From Coniferiporia sulphurascens (taxonomy: Eukaryota > Basidiomycota > Agaricomycetes > Hymenochaetales > Hymenochaetaceae): DNA of 64,000 bases. A program made the position numbers and the translations under genes. Below the pieces are notes generated by a model. That model did not search any database. It had not been told where the DNA came from and worked only from the letters and a program-made list of their open reading frames with translations. Shown here in pieces: positions 21,023 through 32,335 of the stretch. Position 1 is the stretch's first letter. Each line of letters starts with the position of its first letter. Where the stretch lies: assembly GCA_002794785.1 (NCBI GenBank), contig NBBA01000010.1, forward strand, positions 248,001 to 312,000, given 5' to 3'.

Positions 21023-21667
21023 TTAGGTGCTGCGGGGCTGGCCTTTTTGTTGGCATTGCCGATGGCGAGCCGTAAGTCTTAAAAGACAGTCGTGAAGGAA
21101 CGTTAAAGCTTCGGAGAGCGCCTGAAGGCGCTGTCTCAATGGACTCAATTCATGATGCCTAGTAGAGGCCGTTCTCGCTGTACGGTTGGGCTGTGTAGAA
21201 ACAGCATCGGAGCTTTTGCCTGAGTTCTGTAAGCCTGCATCCGGGCTGGGCCGGATATAGTTTGTAGAAGAGTTAACGGGGACAAGGCGCGCCCGTCGGT
21301 CAAGTACACACAGCTTCAATAAAGCGCGCAGGCAGCCAGTGTGCTGGGAGGAGAAGACTTTAGATGGAAAGCTCATCGGCACAAACGTGCGATGTGAATA
21401 GATGAACAATTTAAGGGACAGTCGATATCTGCTTCCAATCCTTTGCGATACTAATAGCTGTGCTTGCCCATGCATAATCTTCCTTTTCCCCTTGAATGCA
21501 AATCTTGTATCCGCAAGAAACTTGAGAAGCGCGGGGCGGTGTAAAAGCGAGGGCAGGCGTTCGATAGCACTTGAAGTACATGTAAGTACTACTACCAGGG
21601 ACAGGCGACTCGGAAAGACACGTATAGCCGACGACCTTGAAAACAGAATAATCTTGTTCGCGACCAT
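21023..21667 (-). CDS. Unrecognised basic open frame, 214 codons
   Basis: The longest frame in this gene-poor stretch. It is Arg/Leu/Ser-rich, with a more protein-like C-terminal part (ELSPLRQRLQALSEALTFL, HDCLLRLTARHRQCQQKG) that could form a helix. A downstream start at MSFPSKVFSS is also possible. No recognised domain and no homologue that I can name. Confidence 0.22.
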   Translation of the reverse strand: MVANKIILFSRSSAIRVFPSRLSLVVVLTCTSSAIERLPSLLHRPALLKFLADTRFAFKGKRKIMHGQAQLLVSQRIGSRYRLSLKLFIYSHRTFVPMSFPSKVFSSQHTGCLRALLKLCVLDRRARLVPVNSSTNYIRPSPDAGLQNSGKSSDAVSTQPNRTARTASTRHHELSPLRQRLQALSEALTFLHDCLLRLTARHRQCQQKGQPRST

Positions 21668-22746
21668 TGTGAGTAGTACATCGACGAACTTCCGCGAATG
21701 GCCGGACCTTAGTAAGTAGACGCGATCGCCGTAGGGAAGAAAGTTCGTTTGCGTGAAAGAGTCCGTTGCTTCGACTTTTTGTGATGAGAAGCTAGACGGC
21801 GGGGCGCCGCCGCTGCTTCCGCAACAGTCTAGACCAAATCACGTCCTCCGTTCATGAAGTTAGCGCTTTGCAGCAGTCCTGCAACAAGTAGAAACATTCA
21901 TAACAGCACCGGAGCTCGAAGTTGTCCTATTTGAAGCACAGTAACTGGGATGGGTCCAAGCTTCAAGTTGTTCGAACGACCACATCGATTCGAGGGTCTA
22001 GAGGTCCTGGCCTGGATAACAAGCCCAATTCGACCGCGCGAGGTAGGAGCAAGCATAAAAAGATGATGCCTGACCATGATTCTGACTCGGATTTTGAGCC
22101 TTCAAGTGTCTCCGCGCCGGTTCAAGTTGCGGCACGCAATTCGGCATCCAGAGATGGCTATGCACGAGAGAACTACATATTCCTTGGGACATGGTGCATG
22201 GAATGAACCTTTTACTCTTCCAACTTGAAGGAGATTATAATGACACCTATAAAGGTCAAAGTTAAGAGCGCGTTCGTCACTGCGCTGCGTGTAACGTGTT
22301 GGCCGAACTCGGATGAGAGGCGTGGGAAAATATATATAATTTCAGACGGATCTCATTGGTCGTACGTACACCCTGAAATCAGCTCTTGCTTCTCCTAATC
22401 GAAAATGCCGATTTCTGGGTCATCCTACCTTCACCAGAGTGAAATAAGAAGAAAACGGAGGCTCAATCACCATACAGCTGCTTGAAATTACAGTCGAAAA
22501 AGGCTCTTTCCTATAGGCTATAGCAGGGAACGCTCGGTGTAAATCCGATTAGTACTGTACCCCGGATAAACATTTTTTAGGCCCTTCGGAGTCATACCGA
22601 TGCCGACACCAGAGGCTCAGGTTGAGTCACATCCATATCCACGGCCGTGACCGTGTGCGTTAAAAAAAGAGAAGGCTTAGTGCCGAGCAGCTTCCTATCC
22701 GGCCGAGTCCCGCATAGAAGCCTGAGGGGGATAAAGGCTGACAGAC

Positions 22747-25169
22747 ATGTCTTTCGCCAACGCCGATGCCGTCGATCTGGTCGCGAACGCGGCGATTGGG
22801 AATGGGGATGCGATTGCAAAGGCAAGTTTGGACTACCCATATGCGCATACATATATACTCCGTTCTGATCCTTCGGTCTCTCTCGTCTGCACTGTGTAGA
22901 TCACCCATTCGGATGGTATCCAAGCTGCCACAGCGCCAGCAGTGACAGCAGCGGACAACTCAAACTCAGTGAACGGTCCCTCAGTAGTACAAGTGAAGCA
23001 CCTTCCAGCAGACTTCTACGCGAGCTTCATTTCGGATGCGTCCAAGAGGCGGAAACCCAGTCCCAGTACGTCTCTTCCCCCCATACCATGACTTGTAAAT
23101 ATTTCCACTACCTCCCGGAAAAACGACTTACACCGGTACGCGCACCCAGTTCGTGGACTGTTCCCACTTGAGAAGATTCCAGGCGTGATATCCCTCCTCG
23201 CCGGTAAACCCAACCCCGACACGTTCCCCATCTCGAATGTACAAGTCACCGTACGCGCACCGCCGTCCTCGGACTTGGACTCGGCCCCTACGTCTGCCCC
23301 TGCCCAGTCGATGACAACGACATTAGATATCTCCGGCGCCACGCTCGCTGCGGGCCTGCAATATGGCTCAACAGCAGGGTACGAGCCGCTTGTCGCGTGG
23401 ATCGGTGAGTTGCAGGCGCACGCTCACGGACGGCACCCGGGTGCAGTCGAGGGATGGCGCGTGTCAATGGGAAGTGGCTCTCAGGACCTTTTGTACAAGG
23501 TCTGTTAGTTGGTTTTTTTTGCTTATATGCATATGTATATGTGCTGCCTGGAGTTGAAGGGTTTGGACTAACGTGAATTGTGACTTCCCCCTCCCTTCCT
23601 CCGTGCGTTTGCGTTTGCATTTGTACATGTGTGACGGCAGTCGTTCCACGCGCTCATCAACCCGGAGGATAGCGTGTTAGTGGAGTCGCCTGTCTACTCG
23701 TAAGTCGTGAGCGCATCAGCGAACAAACTCCCAAAAAGAACGCACTGAATATTGTCATCATCTCTTTTTTTAGAGGGATTCTCCCCATTCTGGACGACCT
23801 GCGCGCGGATATCGTACGTGAGTGAACCACAAACCCAAGTCGCACTTTCATCGCTTTCTTTTAAGACAAGCCTAACGAATGAATTTGGGTACCCCTCCAA
23901 TAAATGATATATGTATAGCAATCCAGACTGACGCGAATGGGATCCAGTCATCCTCACTACGCGATATCCTTGAGCACTGGCCCGCGTCGAAGCCGCTGCC
24001 CAAGTTCTTGTATACCGTCCCAGTAAGTAATATCACCGTCTTCTAGGCTCCATGACTCTAATTAAACGTCTGTTTACATATAGTACGGATGCAACCCTAC
24101 CGGGATGACAACGTCAATCGAGCGACGCCGAGAGGTACTCGCGCTATCAGCGAAATATAATTTCCTCATTCTCGAAGGTCAGTACTATCCCGGAATTACG
24201 ACCTTGGTTTTATCAAAAGAAATGTTATACATTCGCAGACGACCCGTACTATTACCTGTATTACGGCACCGCGCCACGCCCGCCGTCATTCTTCACGCTG
24301 GAACGCGAGCTGGAGGAAGTCGGACGCGTACTGAGATTAGATAGTCTGTCTAAGATCCTCTCTGCGGGTATCCGAATTGGCTTTGCTTCTGGCCCCACAC
24401 CAATCCTCGACGCCATCGACCTGCATGTTAGTACCATAACACAGGTCTCTTTCTCTCCCTCTGACATTCTCTATCCCGTCGCACACATGCACAGACTTCA
24501 ACAGCAAATCTGCAAGTATCCTCACTCACGCAGGTGATCACGCTCGCGGTGCTCGAGTCGTACGGGTACGACGGTTTCGTACGGCACACGGAGGGCGTCT
24601 CGCGCTTTTACCGCGAACAACGCGACGTATTCGAAGATGCGATGCGTCGTCACCTTGACGGGCTAGCGGAGTGGAGTACGCCTGAGGCAGGCATGTTCAT
24701 GTGGTATGTCCGCGTCCGGCGCTTTTGCTAAATAACCTCTAACAACACTACTAATCACCGAACAGGTTTAAACTCCTCCTCAACGACCCACCTCCTCCAA
24801 CCACAACGCCTCCGACGCAGCAGCAGCAGCGGCAGAAGAGAAGACTCAGAAGAGCTAATACGCACTAAGGCACTTGCGAATGGCGTACTCGCGTTACCTG
24901 GTACGTCTTTCCTCGCAGACGGCGGGAAGACGGCATATGTGCGCGCGTCGTTTAGTCTCGCTTCGCCGGATGCGGTGGACGAAGCGCTGCGTCGCTTGAG
25001 CGAAGTTGTGGTTAGGAGAGGGCGAGGGCGAGGACGCGCGCTGGGATGTGGATGGGAATTGAGTGCTGCTGTTGGGTGTTCCTACCGGTCTGAGTTCGGG
25101 CAAAAGGTACTTTTTTTGTTAGATAAGTTGAAGGTAGTAGGTACTACTGTAGTTCTGATATATATATAA
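22747..25169 (+). CDS. Aro8-like PLP aminotransferase (frame break near C-terminus)
   Basis: A multi-exon class I/II PLP enzyme resembling fungal aromatic/aminoadipate (kynurenine) aminotransferases. Blocks in order are HLPADFYASFISDASKRRK; GLFPLEKIPGVISLLAGKPN; LQYGSTAGYEPLVAWI; MGSGSQDLLYK; VPYGCNPTGMT (substrate/PLP Asn); FLILEDDPYYYLYYG (Asp and Tyr contacting PLP); and RLDSLSKILSAGIRIGF, with the Schiff-base Lys. Near the end are STPEAGMFMWFKLLLNDPPP and LANGVLALPGTSFLADG. Exon 1 (22747-22821) ends with a GC donor. Between FKLLLND... and ...LIRTKALANGV the frame shifts by one base around a CAG tract (24818-24830), with no GT available for an intron. Either the gene is broken or there is a local sequence error. 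Confidence 0.8.
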
Positions 25170-25631
25170 ACGGAAGTCTGGCATTAATATTTCTACGGTT
25201 AATATTTGCCTGGTGCTGACCACCGACGAAAGGGGGCAGCTAGCGGTTTTGGCAATTTGGCAGTCTAGCGATTCTGGCTGCTAGTTCTAATACATGGCTC
25301 TAATAAGTGACAGAAGGTCCGGGTGACCCGACGAGTAGATACTGACCTAGAAATAAGAGGCAATTAATATTCCAACCCAAGAACGCCAAGAAAAGCAGTG
25401 ACCGCAAAAGGGAAAAGAGGATCAGGAACCGCATGGAGAACGCAAAAGGAATTTTGATCGACAACCTGATTTACACGGCGCGGCGTCTGGACCCCGTTAG
25501 CAACTACTCAGAGGTTTCAATACAGCTAGTCATGAGCGGGTTCACTTTTTCATTCAAGAACCTTTTGCCCAAGATCTATCCTTCTTGTACTCTCACCATC
25601 CCCATCCCCATCCCCTCCCCCGCCTGTCTTC
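25170..25631. other. Intergenic, promoter of secreted glycoprotein gene
   Basis: About 460 bp. A pyrimidine-rich tract with 'ccccatccccatcccctcccc' character lies just before the start at 25632, as is common before highly expressed fungal genes. No gene seen. Confidence 0.5.
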
Positions 25632-27394
25632 ATGAGGTCCGCTTTCTTGCTTCTGGCTTTCGCAGCATCTGCCCTCGCGCAGACCTACAGCGCCACATAT
25701 CTCCCGTCGAATGCCCCAGACATCTCCGAACAGGGCCAGACGGGCACAAACGCGTGTGGTACAGACTCGAACCAGACGTCTATGTGCCAGAATGCCTTCC
25801 GTATGTTTTTCTCCTGTCTTAAAACGCACATACACACAGCTTTACTGAGTGGCAAATCCACCATCAGTCAACTCCGTCGACGACTTCTGCTTGTTCACCC
25901 CTCCCGAGCCAGGACCCAACTCGGGAATTAACGTAACGGAACGGATCGAAGTCGCGTGGTGCCTGAAGGTAGTATTAGTTCCAGAACAGTTGTCTCCCAA
26001 TCAATTCTCTAATGCACTGCATGGGAACAGAATGGCACAGGGACGCGCCTTATGCCCAACGGCACGATTACGGGCGCTCACTTTGTTCAGACTCCTGATT
26101 ATGTCCAGGTAACCGGTTAGTACAGGTTTTAAAAAATACGGTGCGGCTGCTGTTGAACACGATTATATATTACTTTGTATAAAGGTGTCGGCAATCTTAC
26201 GCTGCTGAATATCCCTTCGGGAGATGATGGAGGGTGCGTCCTATCTGGCTCTCTGCCGGGTGATGACTGAATTATTTCAAAGTGAACTTGATCCCCATGG
26301 AGCCGATGGCAATGGTGGGTAATCAAAAAAATTATCCTGCAGTTTTCTCCTCTTAATCACCTCCCAAGGTAACCCAATCGGAGGATTGGCGTTTTCCAGT
26401 GCATTCGGACAGCTGCAACAGCTTCATGAGTGGACTGTAAGCTGAAGCACACGATTAGCCTACGTATGCAATAGCGCTGACCTTATTTATCTGTGCTAGA
26501 ACTTCATGTCTGATACCGAGTTCTGTTTCCGTGGTTGCAAAGACGGTCCAAATGCACCTACGTTATGTCAACATATCTATGATGTAATGGGGTGTTTCTG
26601 GAATATGCCTGGGGATTATGACGCCGGCGTATTTGAGAGGTGTGATGGAGACTCTGGCGAGGTGAGGAAGTCCACCAGCTTTGCATATATCTATCCATCT
26701 TATACTTTTTATTCCTCAGCCGATGGGCGTATACGGTACATCCACCTTCCACCAGGGTGATCCTGTGACTCCGTCCGCGCACCCTGCGCCCGCTTCCTCT
26801 CAGTGCACATCGTTTTCTACTGTTGGCAACGATGCAGCAGTCTCTGCCAGCGCTTCGGCATCTGCATCGACTACCGTTAGTACTACATCAGCATCGTCCA
26901 GTTCGGCCTCCTTGTCTACGTCCACTCCGTCATCTACCTCATTAATTTCATCGTAGACCTCATTACTCTTCATTAACTCATCCGGTTTGTCGTCCTCGAC
27001 GGGCCTGAGATCCACCACGGTGAGCACAGAAGACTCAACCGCTGGGTCTGGCTCTTCGTCTTCGGCTCTGTTCTCTTACACACTTTCTTTCTCTTCCACT
27101 CGTTTTCCTTTCCACCATTGTCATCGTTGCGAATGGCCAACTTTTAATATGTTGTTTCGTTCGGAGTCATAGGTCTCTGACGCCGGCTTCTTTCATATGT
27201 AGGGAACGCATGCATCAACCACCGGGTCAGGAGGTTCATCGACAGGCTCTGTCACTGGCTCCGGTTCTTCACCGACTACGTCAAATGCTGCACTCGGAAA
27301 GTATGGACCTTCCACAATGATGAGCAGGACCTTCGTCATGGCTCTTTCCGCCACGATGCTTAGCTCCCTTCTCGGAGGAATTGTCTCCTTCTAA
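25632..27394 (+). CDS. Secreted 'macrofage activating glycoprotein'-type protein
   Basis: The start MRSAFLLLAFAASALAQ is a signal peptide. Spliced exons then give TYSATYLPSNAPDISEQGQT, TNACGTDSNQTSMCQNAF, VNSVDDFCLFTPPEPGPNSG, GAHFVQTPDYVQVTG, GELDPHGADGNGNPIGGLAF, HEWTNFMSDTEFCFRGCKDG, CQHIYDVMGCFWNMPGDYDA and GDSGEPMGVYGTSTFHQGDP. This order matches agaricomycete proteins that databases label macrofage activating glycoprotein, as I recall them. A Ser/Thr-rich stalk follows, then a hydrophobic end (MALSATMLSSLLGGIVSF) typical of a GPI signal, with the stop at 27392-27394. It is predicted to be a cell-surface glycoprotein. The enzymatic role, if any, is unknown; the Cys content suggests disulphide bonding. 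Confidence 0.82.
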
Positions 27395-29039
27395 CACAGC
27401 ATATAGGGATGCTACAAGTTTCCCCTAATCTGCCATAACCTCTTGGCAGCATTCAGCTATGTGGAGCTCATCTTTTTTTCCATTCAATCTCCTAAGCATC
27501 CATCTCCATTTGTATGTAATGGCGTCACGATACTCGGGCACATGCTCTTATTTATGCCCAGGTGACTATTTGAATTTACGGGAGTATAAAGGGGGCTCAA
27601 GTTGTCGGGAGATTGGACTCTTGTTTGGCATTTACTCATTTTTTTTGTTTCGTTCATGGTCTCGCTTCTTAGCGATTATTTCAACATTTCTTCCAGCCAC
27701 ACTGGACTACTATCCTGTTGTTTCTTTTCACGTGTCATATTTCGGACATATGTTTGTTTACTACTAGGCGGTAGCGTGTGTTCGTAGTTGTCCTCCTTGC
27801 GTAGTAGGTAGATATAATCACGATTGATGGGACCCGTTGCCTATATATCCTGTACAGAGATGCGATCCACGGGACCGCCAGCGCCAGACCTATTTAGTGC
27901 CACGAGTACGTCCAGGTATAACCATCAAAGTGGAGAGACCGTTGATGTTGTTATAGCTCAAACGTTAATGAAAACTGTGTCAGGACAACCAAATACTAGT
28001 GACAAGGAATGCGTACAGTACGTCCGTTTCAAACTTGAAGGGATGCTTGAAGTTACTAGTGGACCAAAAAGTCCAGCTAGAGGCTGAGGCCATCGAAAAA
28101 TGAACGCACAGATTGAGTGAGCTACTGGGGTAGATATTACATGGCTGAGAGCTGATGTCGGGGCAGAAAATAAGATTGAAGAGACCGAGGACAGTCCAGC
28201 CGGTGTTGGTTACAGAAGAGAGACAGCATTCCCGCGCCGGCATCCGGCATCCGGCTTCAAATTTTAGTTACCGATTGCCGCCGGCGGGCGGCTAGTGACG
28301 ATCGACGATCTGCAGTCCGCTTGCCTTTAAACCAGAATCTGACAGATATCCTTTTCGTTGGTTCTTGTGGGGCACCCTGCTCACCAAGTCGCAAGCTCCG
28401 ACGACTCAGCACGACATGCTGTATGAGCGTAGCAAGCCCAAAATTTTTTGCATCAGCCCCGGTACTACCCACTGGCACGCTGGAGGCAACCGCAGTGCAT
28501 TAGGGTACGATTCGTAAGTCTCTTTCAGCCTTCTAAAGTCCTCCCTTGTTGAAAAAAAAAAGATTCTATCTTTTATGCAAAGAGAGTATGTCGCCTGAAA
28601 CTTGAAGGACATTCAGAAAATTGAAATAAAATACGTAACCGTATTCCCTCTCACCTAGGACTTTCTCAGATGAATACTACTCAACGATAAGCCTCGCAAA
28701 CTGACAAAAGTGCTCAAGTATCTGCTTAATCATCTGCTTGGTTTGCCCATCTCTTACGAAGTTTTCGTTTACGAAGAAAAGACATCAAGTCTTCAATAAA
28801 ACCAACGGTCGGTACTTAGCCAATTCGGTGGTCCAGGCGGGGGATACCCTCGCTCTTCCAATCCCTTTGCGCGAGCTTTGATAGAGCAATGCAGTCCGAT
28901 AGTGTATAAAGGCTCGTTCGAGAATGTACATGCAAACAGGATAGACAAGCGGAAGACAACACAGAAAGATTATGGCCACGGTCATCAAGATAAAACAAAT
29001 CGCTCACAGATACATCCCCCCACCGTAAACTAACTTTTT
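27395..29039. other. Intergenic, no gene recognised
   Basis: About 1.6 kb lying between convergent gene ends (secreted glycoprotein + and CYP53 -). Only short frames (27824-28087 plus; 28257-28478 and 28785-28988 minus) are open, without domains. Small direct repeats occur near 28238-28256 (ccggcatccggcatccggc). Confidence 0.45.
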
Positions 29040-31157
29040 TCAGAGATCACGCCTCTTCAAGCCTACACGGCACTCTAGCGGCTTGCGCAAGAACCCTTCG
29101 CACGTATCGAACTGGACGAGGGAATCAGCTAACGTCCCGTTTGTGGATAAAGAATGAAGGACACTTACTATCTTGTCTGGTTGCTCGAGCACGAATTCGT
29201 AACGACGGAAGATAGACGAGATGATGATGAGTAGCTCCATGCTTGCCAGGTTACGTCCAACGCACGCCCTAGATGAGATAGCGGTGTGAGGATGAGTGAA
29301 GCGGGACACGTAATTATTCTGCTTACCTAGGCCCGAACGAGAACGGGTTGAAAGCCCTCTGCATTTCGTTCTGGTCGAGCTCAAACCACCTCTCAGGACG
29401 GAATACCTCAGCATCTGCGCCCCAGACGCTCGTGTCGCGATGGATCGTGTAGCTTGGTACGCTCAGGACCGTGCCTTCAGGGAACGTCTTTCCGAGGACA
29501 GTCAGACCACCCTCGGGGACGACACGCGGCAGCCCAATAGCGGATGTGGAGTGTATACGCAGGGTCTCGTTAATGACTGCCTCCAGGTACGGCAGGCGCT
29601 TGACCTGCTCAAACGACGATACAGGGTCGTCATCCGACCCGAGCGCATCGTCGAGTTCCTTATGCAGCTTAGCCTGGACAGCCGGGTTGTGTGCGATGTG
29701 GTACGTTATTGCGCAAGACGAGCTTTGAAAGAGAAAAGTAGGCACTGTCAGCGGGCGCGCACACAATTGAGTTTATTGTATAGTGCGCTTACTTAGACGT
29801 AGTGTCAGAGCCTGCAATCAATTGCGTCAGGGCCTCGGCGGTCAACTCCTCTCTACCCATCGGCCTGCCCTCATCGTCCTTGCCCTCCTGGAGCTTGCTA
29901 AGGAGATCTGTCCGGTCCGTCGGGAATGCAAGACGTTTCGAGACTGCCGCGACGGCGAGACCGGCGAGGTTCTTCACTGCCTTGTTGCCATTCGCGTACC
30001 AGGGAATGTGTCGTACATACGGGCGCCACCAGGGGGGCAGTACACCCATGGACGCAGAGTATTCGCCGCGGTCGTTCAAGATCTTCACAGCAGGCACATC
30101 CATGACCTCGCAGGCCGCCGCCGCGTTGCCCGCGGACTCGCGTCCATAGCCATCAATTGCTTCCTTCACATTTTTCGCGACGGGCGCTGCGTCTTTGCCT
30201 GCTTTAATCATGCCGAAGGGCGAGCCGAAGGCTAAATCACCTATTTGCGAAAACGAATTAGGAAGGCCGCCCGCTTCGAGAGTAAGGGTCGGTTACCAAT
30301 GATATCGAATGCGAGGTAATTGTACCATGGCAGGCAGTCTAGCCAGAGGAGGCCAGCCCGACCTTTCCATCCGCTTTCGCCCTCATCACCCGAAAGATCC
30401 TTCTTGCTGAGGTCGCACAACCTGTCCCATTGGCCAAGAAGCTCGCTTACGTGTAGACGAATGTGCGGTTCAAACTCGAGCACACTTTTCTGCGAGAAAA
30501 TGTGCGACACGATCTTGCGCTTTCTGGTGTGCTCCGGACGTGAGCGGGTGTTGAAGAGTCCGCGACGGATAGACACGAAGGCATCGTAGAAATCAGACTT
30601 GGTGGTACCGTTTCCGTGGGCGTAGACGACCTGCAGCGCGTCGGGGTTGCCAATTGATACATGGTTGGGCGCTAGACGCAGGAACGTGCCTGATAAGGGA
30701 ATGAGTGTAAGTAAAAACTTAACGAAGCGCGGACTTGAATAAGAAAGCCGGAATGACCGCGAGTGACCGTAAGTCGTTATACGTAATACGTAATACGTCA
30801 TTGGACCCTCCATGCAGCAAATGCCCGCGGGGAAAGAACGTTACCCGTGCATTACTGCTGTGTAGACACAAAGATTGGGAAATATTTCCCCGCATTTCGA
30901 AGGGGCTCGTCGTTGAGAGGTTGCTCACCGTATTTCTTGTGCAGTTCGTGGACGGTCTCGGACCTGTGTCCGTGCGCAGCGACCCAGCCAATCCACAGGT
31001 CGGAGAACCTGGCCAATAGTGGGCCGGAGACGCCATTGGCTCGGATGCAGTGGGGGTCGGTAAGGTATGGTACCAAGAGCCCAAGCACACCAACAAAGGG
31101 CAGCGCGACGAAGAGAGAGAAGGGGTCGACGTTCAAGAGCGCGTCGAGGATCGCCAT
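29040..31157 (-). CDS. Benzoate 4-monooxygenase, CYP53-type P450
   Basis: The start at 31155-31157 gives MAILDALLNVDPFSLFVALP, the typical membrane anchor. It is followed by GPLLARFSDLWIGWVAAHGH, GTFLRLAPNHVSIGNPDALQ, FVSIRRGLFNTRSRPEHTRK and LWLDCLPWYNYLAFDIIG. Next are KILNDRGEYSASMGVLPPWW and the I-helix LIAGSDTTSNSS. The ExxR is VINETLRIHS, then VFRPERWF, and the haem loop FSFGPR-ACVGRN with its Cys is split by an intron at about 29272-29330. The C-terminus is CRVGLKRRDL. The block order is that of fungal CYP53 benzoate para-hydroxylases, which convert benzoate to 4-hydroxybenzoate in aromatic-acid catabolism at the ER. All exons join in frame and the gene looks intact. Confidence 0.93.
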
Positions 31158-32335
31158 GGCTCCACAAGTTCCAAGCTCGCGGACAAGTCTGGGGACGAGT
31201 GATTCAGAAAGCCGCAGTCTGTTCTCCGGCCTTATAAAGAGAAGAGTGTCTTCATACTTAGCGCGGGGCAAAAGATCCGAGAAGTCCCACGGATGCCGTT
31301 GTGGCAGTCAGACGACCGGCCAGTCCGAGGCCGATACTGCAATATATTAATTGCAGAATGGCCCGTGGGAGATGATTGTCCCAGCTAGGAAGGTGCACGA
31401 GCCTCGCCGCAATAGCCTTTTCCAGGATCTGCGCAAAAGGGGGTCGACAACCGCCACTATTCGTCTCGGACTAACGATCACAACTTTCACCAAAACACCA
31501 AAAGAAGCCTCAGAGCAGCTCCATCTCATGTCGCATCTTTCCAAGCCGAAACAAGTGATATTTATGGCATCCTGGATTTTTACGGACTTCCAATCTTGAG
31601 AAAAGATTTCGCAAGCTACGCTAATTAAAAGGTGTATGCACCTTGCCTGGGAATGCAAGTGTTTTAGTACAAGACAACACGGGTTCTTGCAATAGGCGGT
31701 AGATGGGAACAGATGGAACTCCTTCACTCCGAAGAAACCGCTACTTGCCTAATCGAACTTACCGAACATCCGCCACCGCCGCTAAACGCCTCATCATGAT
31801 TTGAAGATTGTGCTCCTGTACCAAAATGTCATCACGTGACAGCACACGCCTCTCGCAACTGGGTCACTTCAAAATTTGCACCCGTGCACTAGACCAGGTA
31901 AGCTGACTACAGAAAACATGTTGGGGCATACATCGTGTGCATGTGTGCTCATGCCTTTCGTGGTGCGCCGATCATCGCATCGTCGTTGGAGATTGTTAAT
32001 AGTTTCCTTTTCACGGATGCTTTTCAAGTTATACAGTGTACGGCATAGTGCTAAGAATTGAATGTCAGCATCATGCCGCTCCTCCGCCACTTTGCGCCGG
32101 GTCCGGTTTCCGCCTTCCCTTCTATCATTCCAACTCAAAGTCCAAACGCGACCGTGGGTATCCAAGAGTGTCGCGGTTGCTTGCTTCTCCTTAAGTCACT
32201 CGGGCCTCGGCTATCTGGGCTGGCTATGTTTAGGTTGGCTCTACATAGTGGCTTATAAAGTGAATGAAACCCCGCCCGCCCCACGACCCTAGGACACAAG
32301 TGCTCCCAAGTCAACGGCTAAAGGATCTGATTAAC
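31158..32335. other. Divergent intergenic region, CYP53 / 7TM copy 1
   Basis: About 1.2 kb holding both promoters. A TATAAAG lies at 32254-32260, 76 bp before the 7TM start. On the CYP53 side an AT-rich 'aatatattaatt' lies about 170 bp upstream. No gene recognised. Confidence 0.5.
32254..32260 (+). promoter_or_regulatory. TATA box of 7TM copy 1
   Basis: TATAAAG 76 bp upstream of the ATG. The tandem paralogue has TATAAG at almost the same distance (35779-35784), which supports a real core-promoter element. Confidence 0.55.

Larger units (their letters stand above)
19632..22746. other. Long stretch without recognised genes
   Basis: About 3.1 kb. It contains promoter sequence of both flanking genes. 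Two adjacent minus-strand frames (21023-21667 and 20624-20983) are listed separately as doubtful, and a plus-strand frame lies at 21922-22206 (basic, Ser-rich, no domain). No terminal repeats, transposase or reverse-transcriptase motifs were recognised. Confidence 0.4.

Noticed and set aside
7764..22746. Possible transposon in the accessory regions
   Set aside because: Duplicated fragments are visible, but no transposase, reverse transcriptase, terminal repeats or target-site duplications were recognised.
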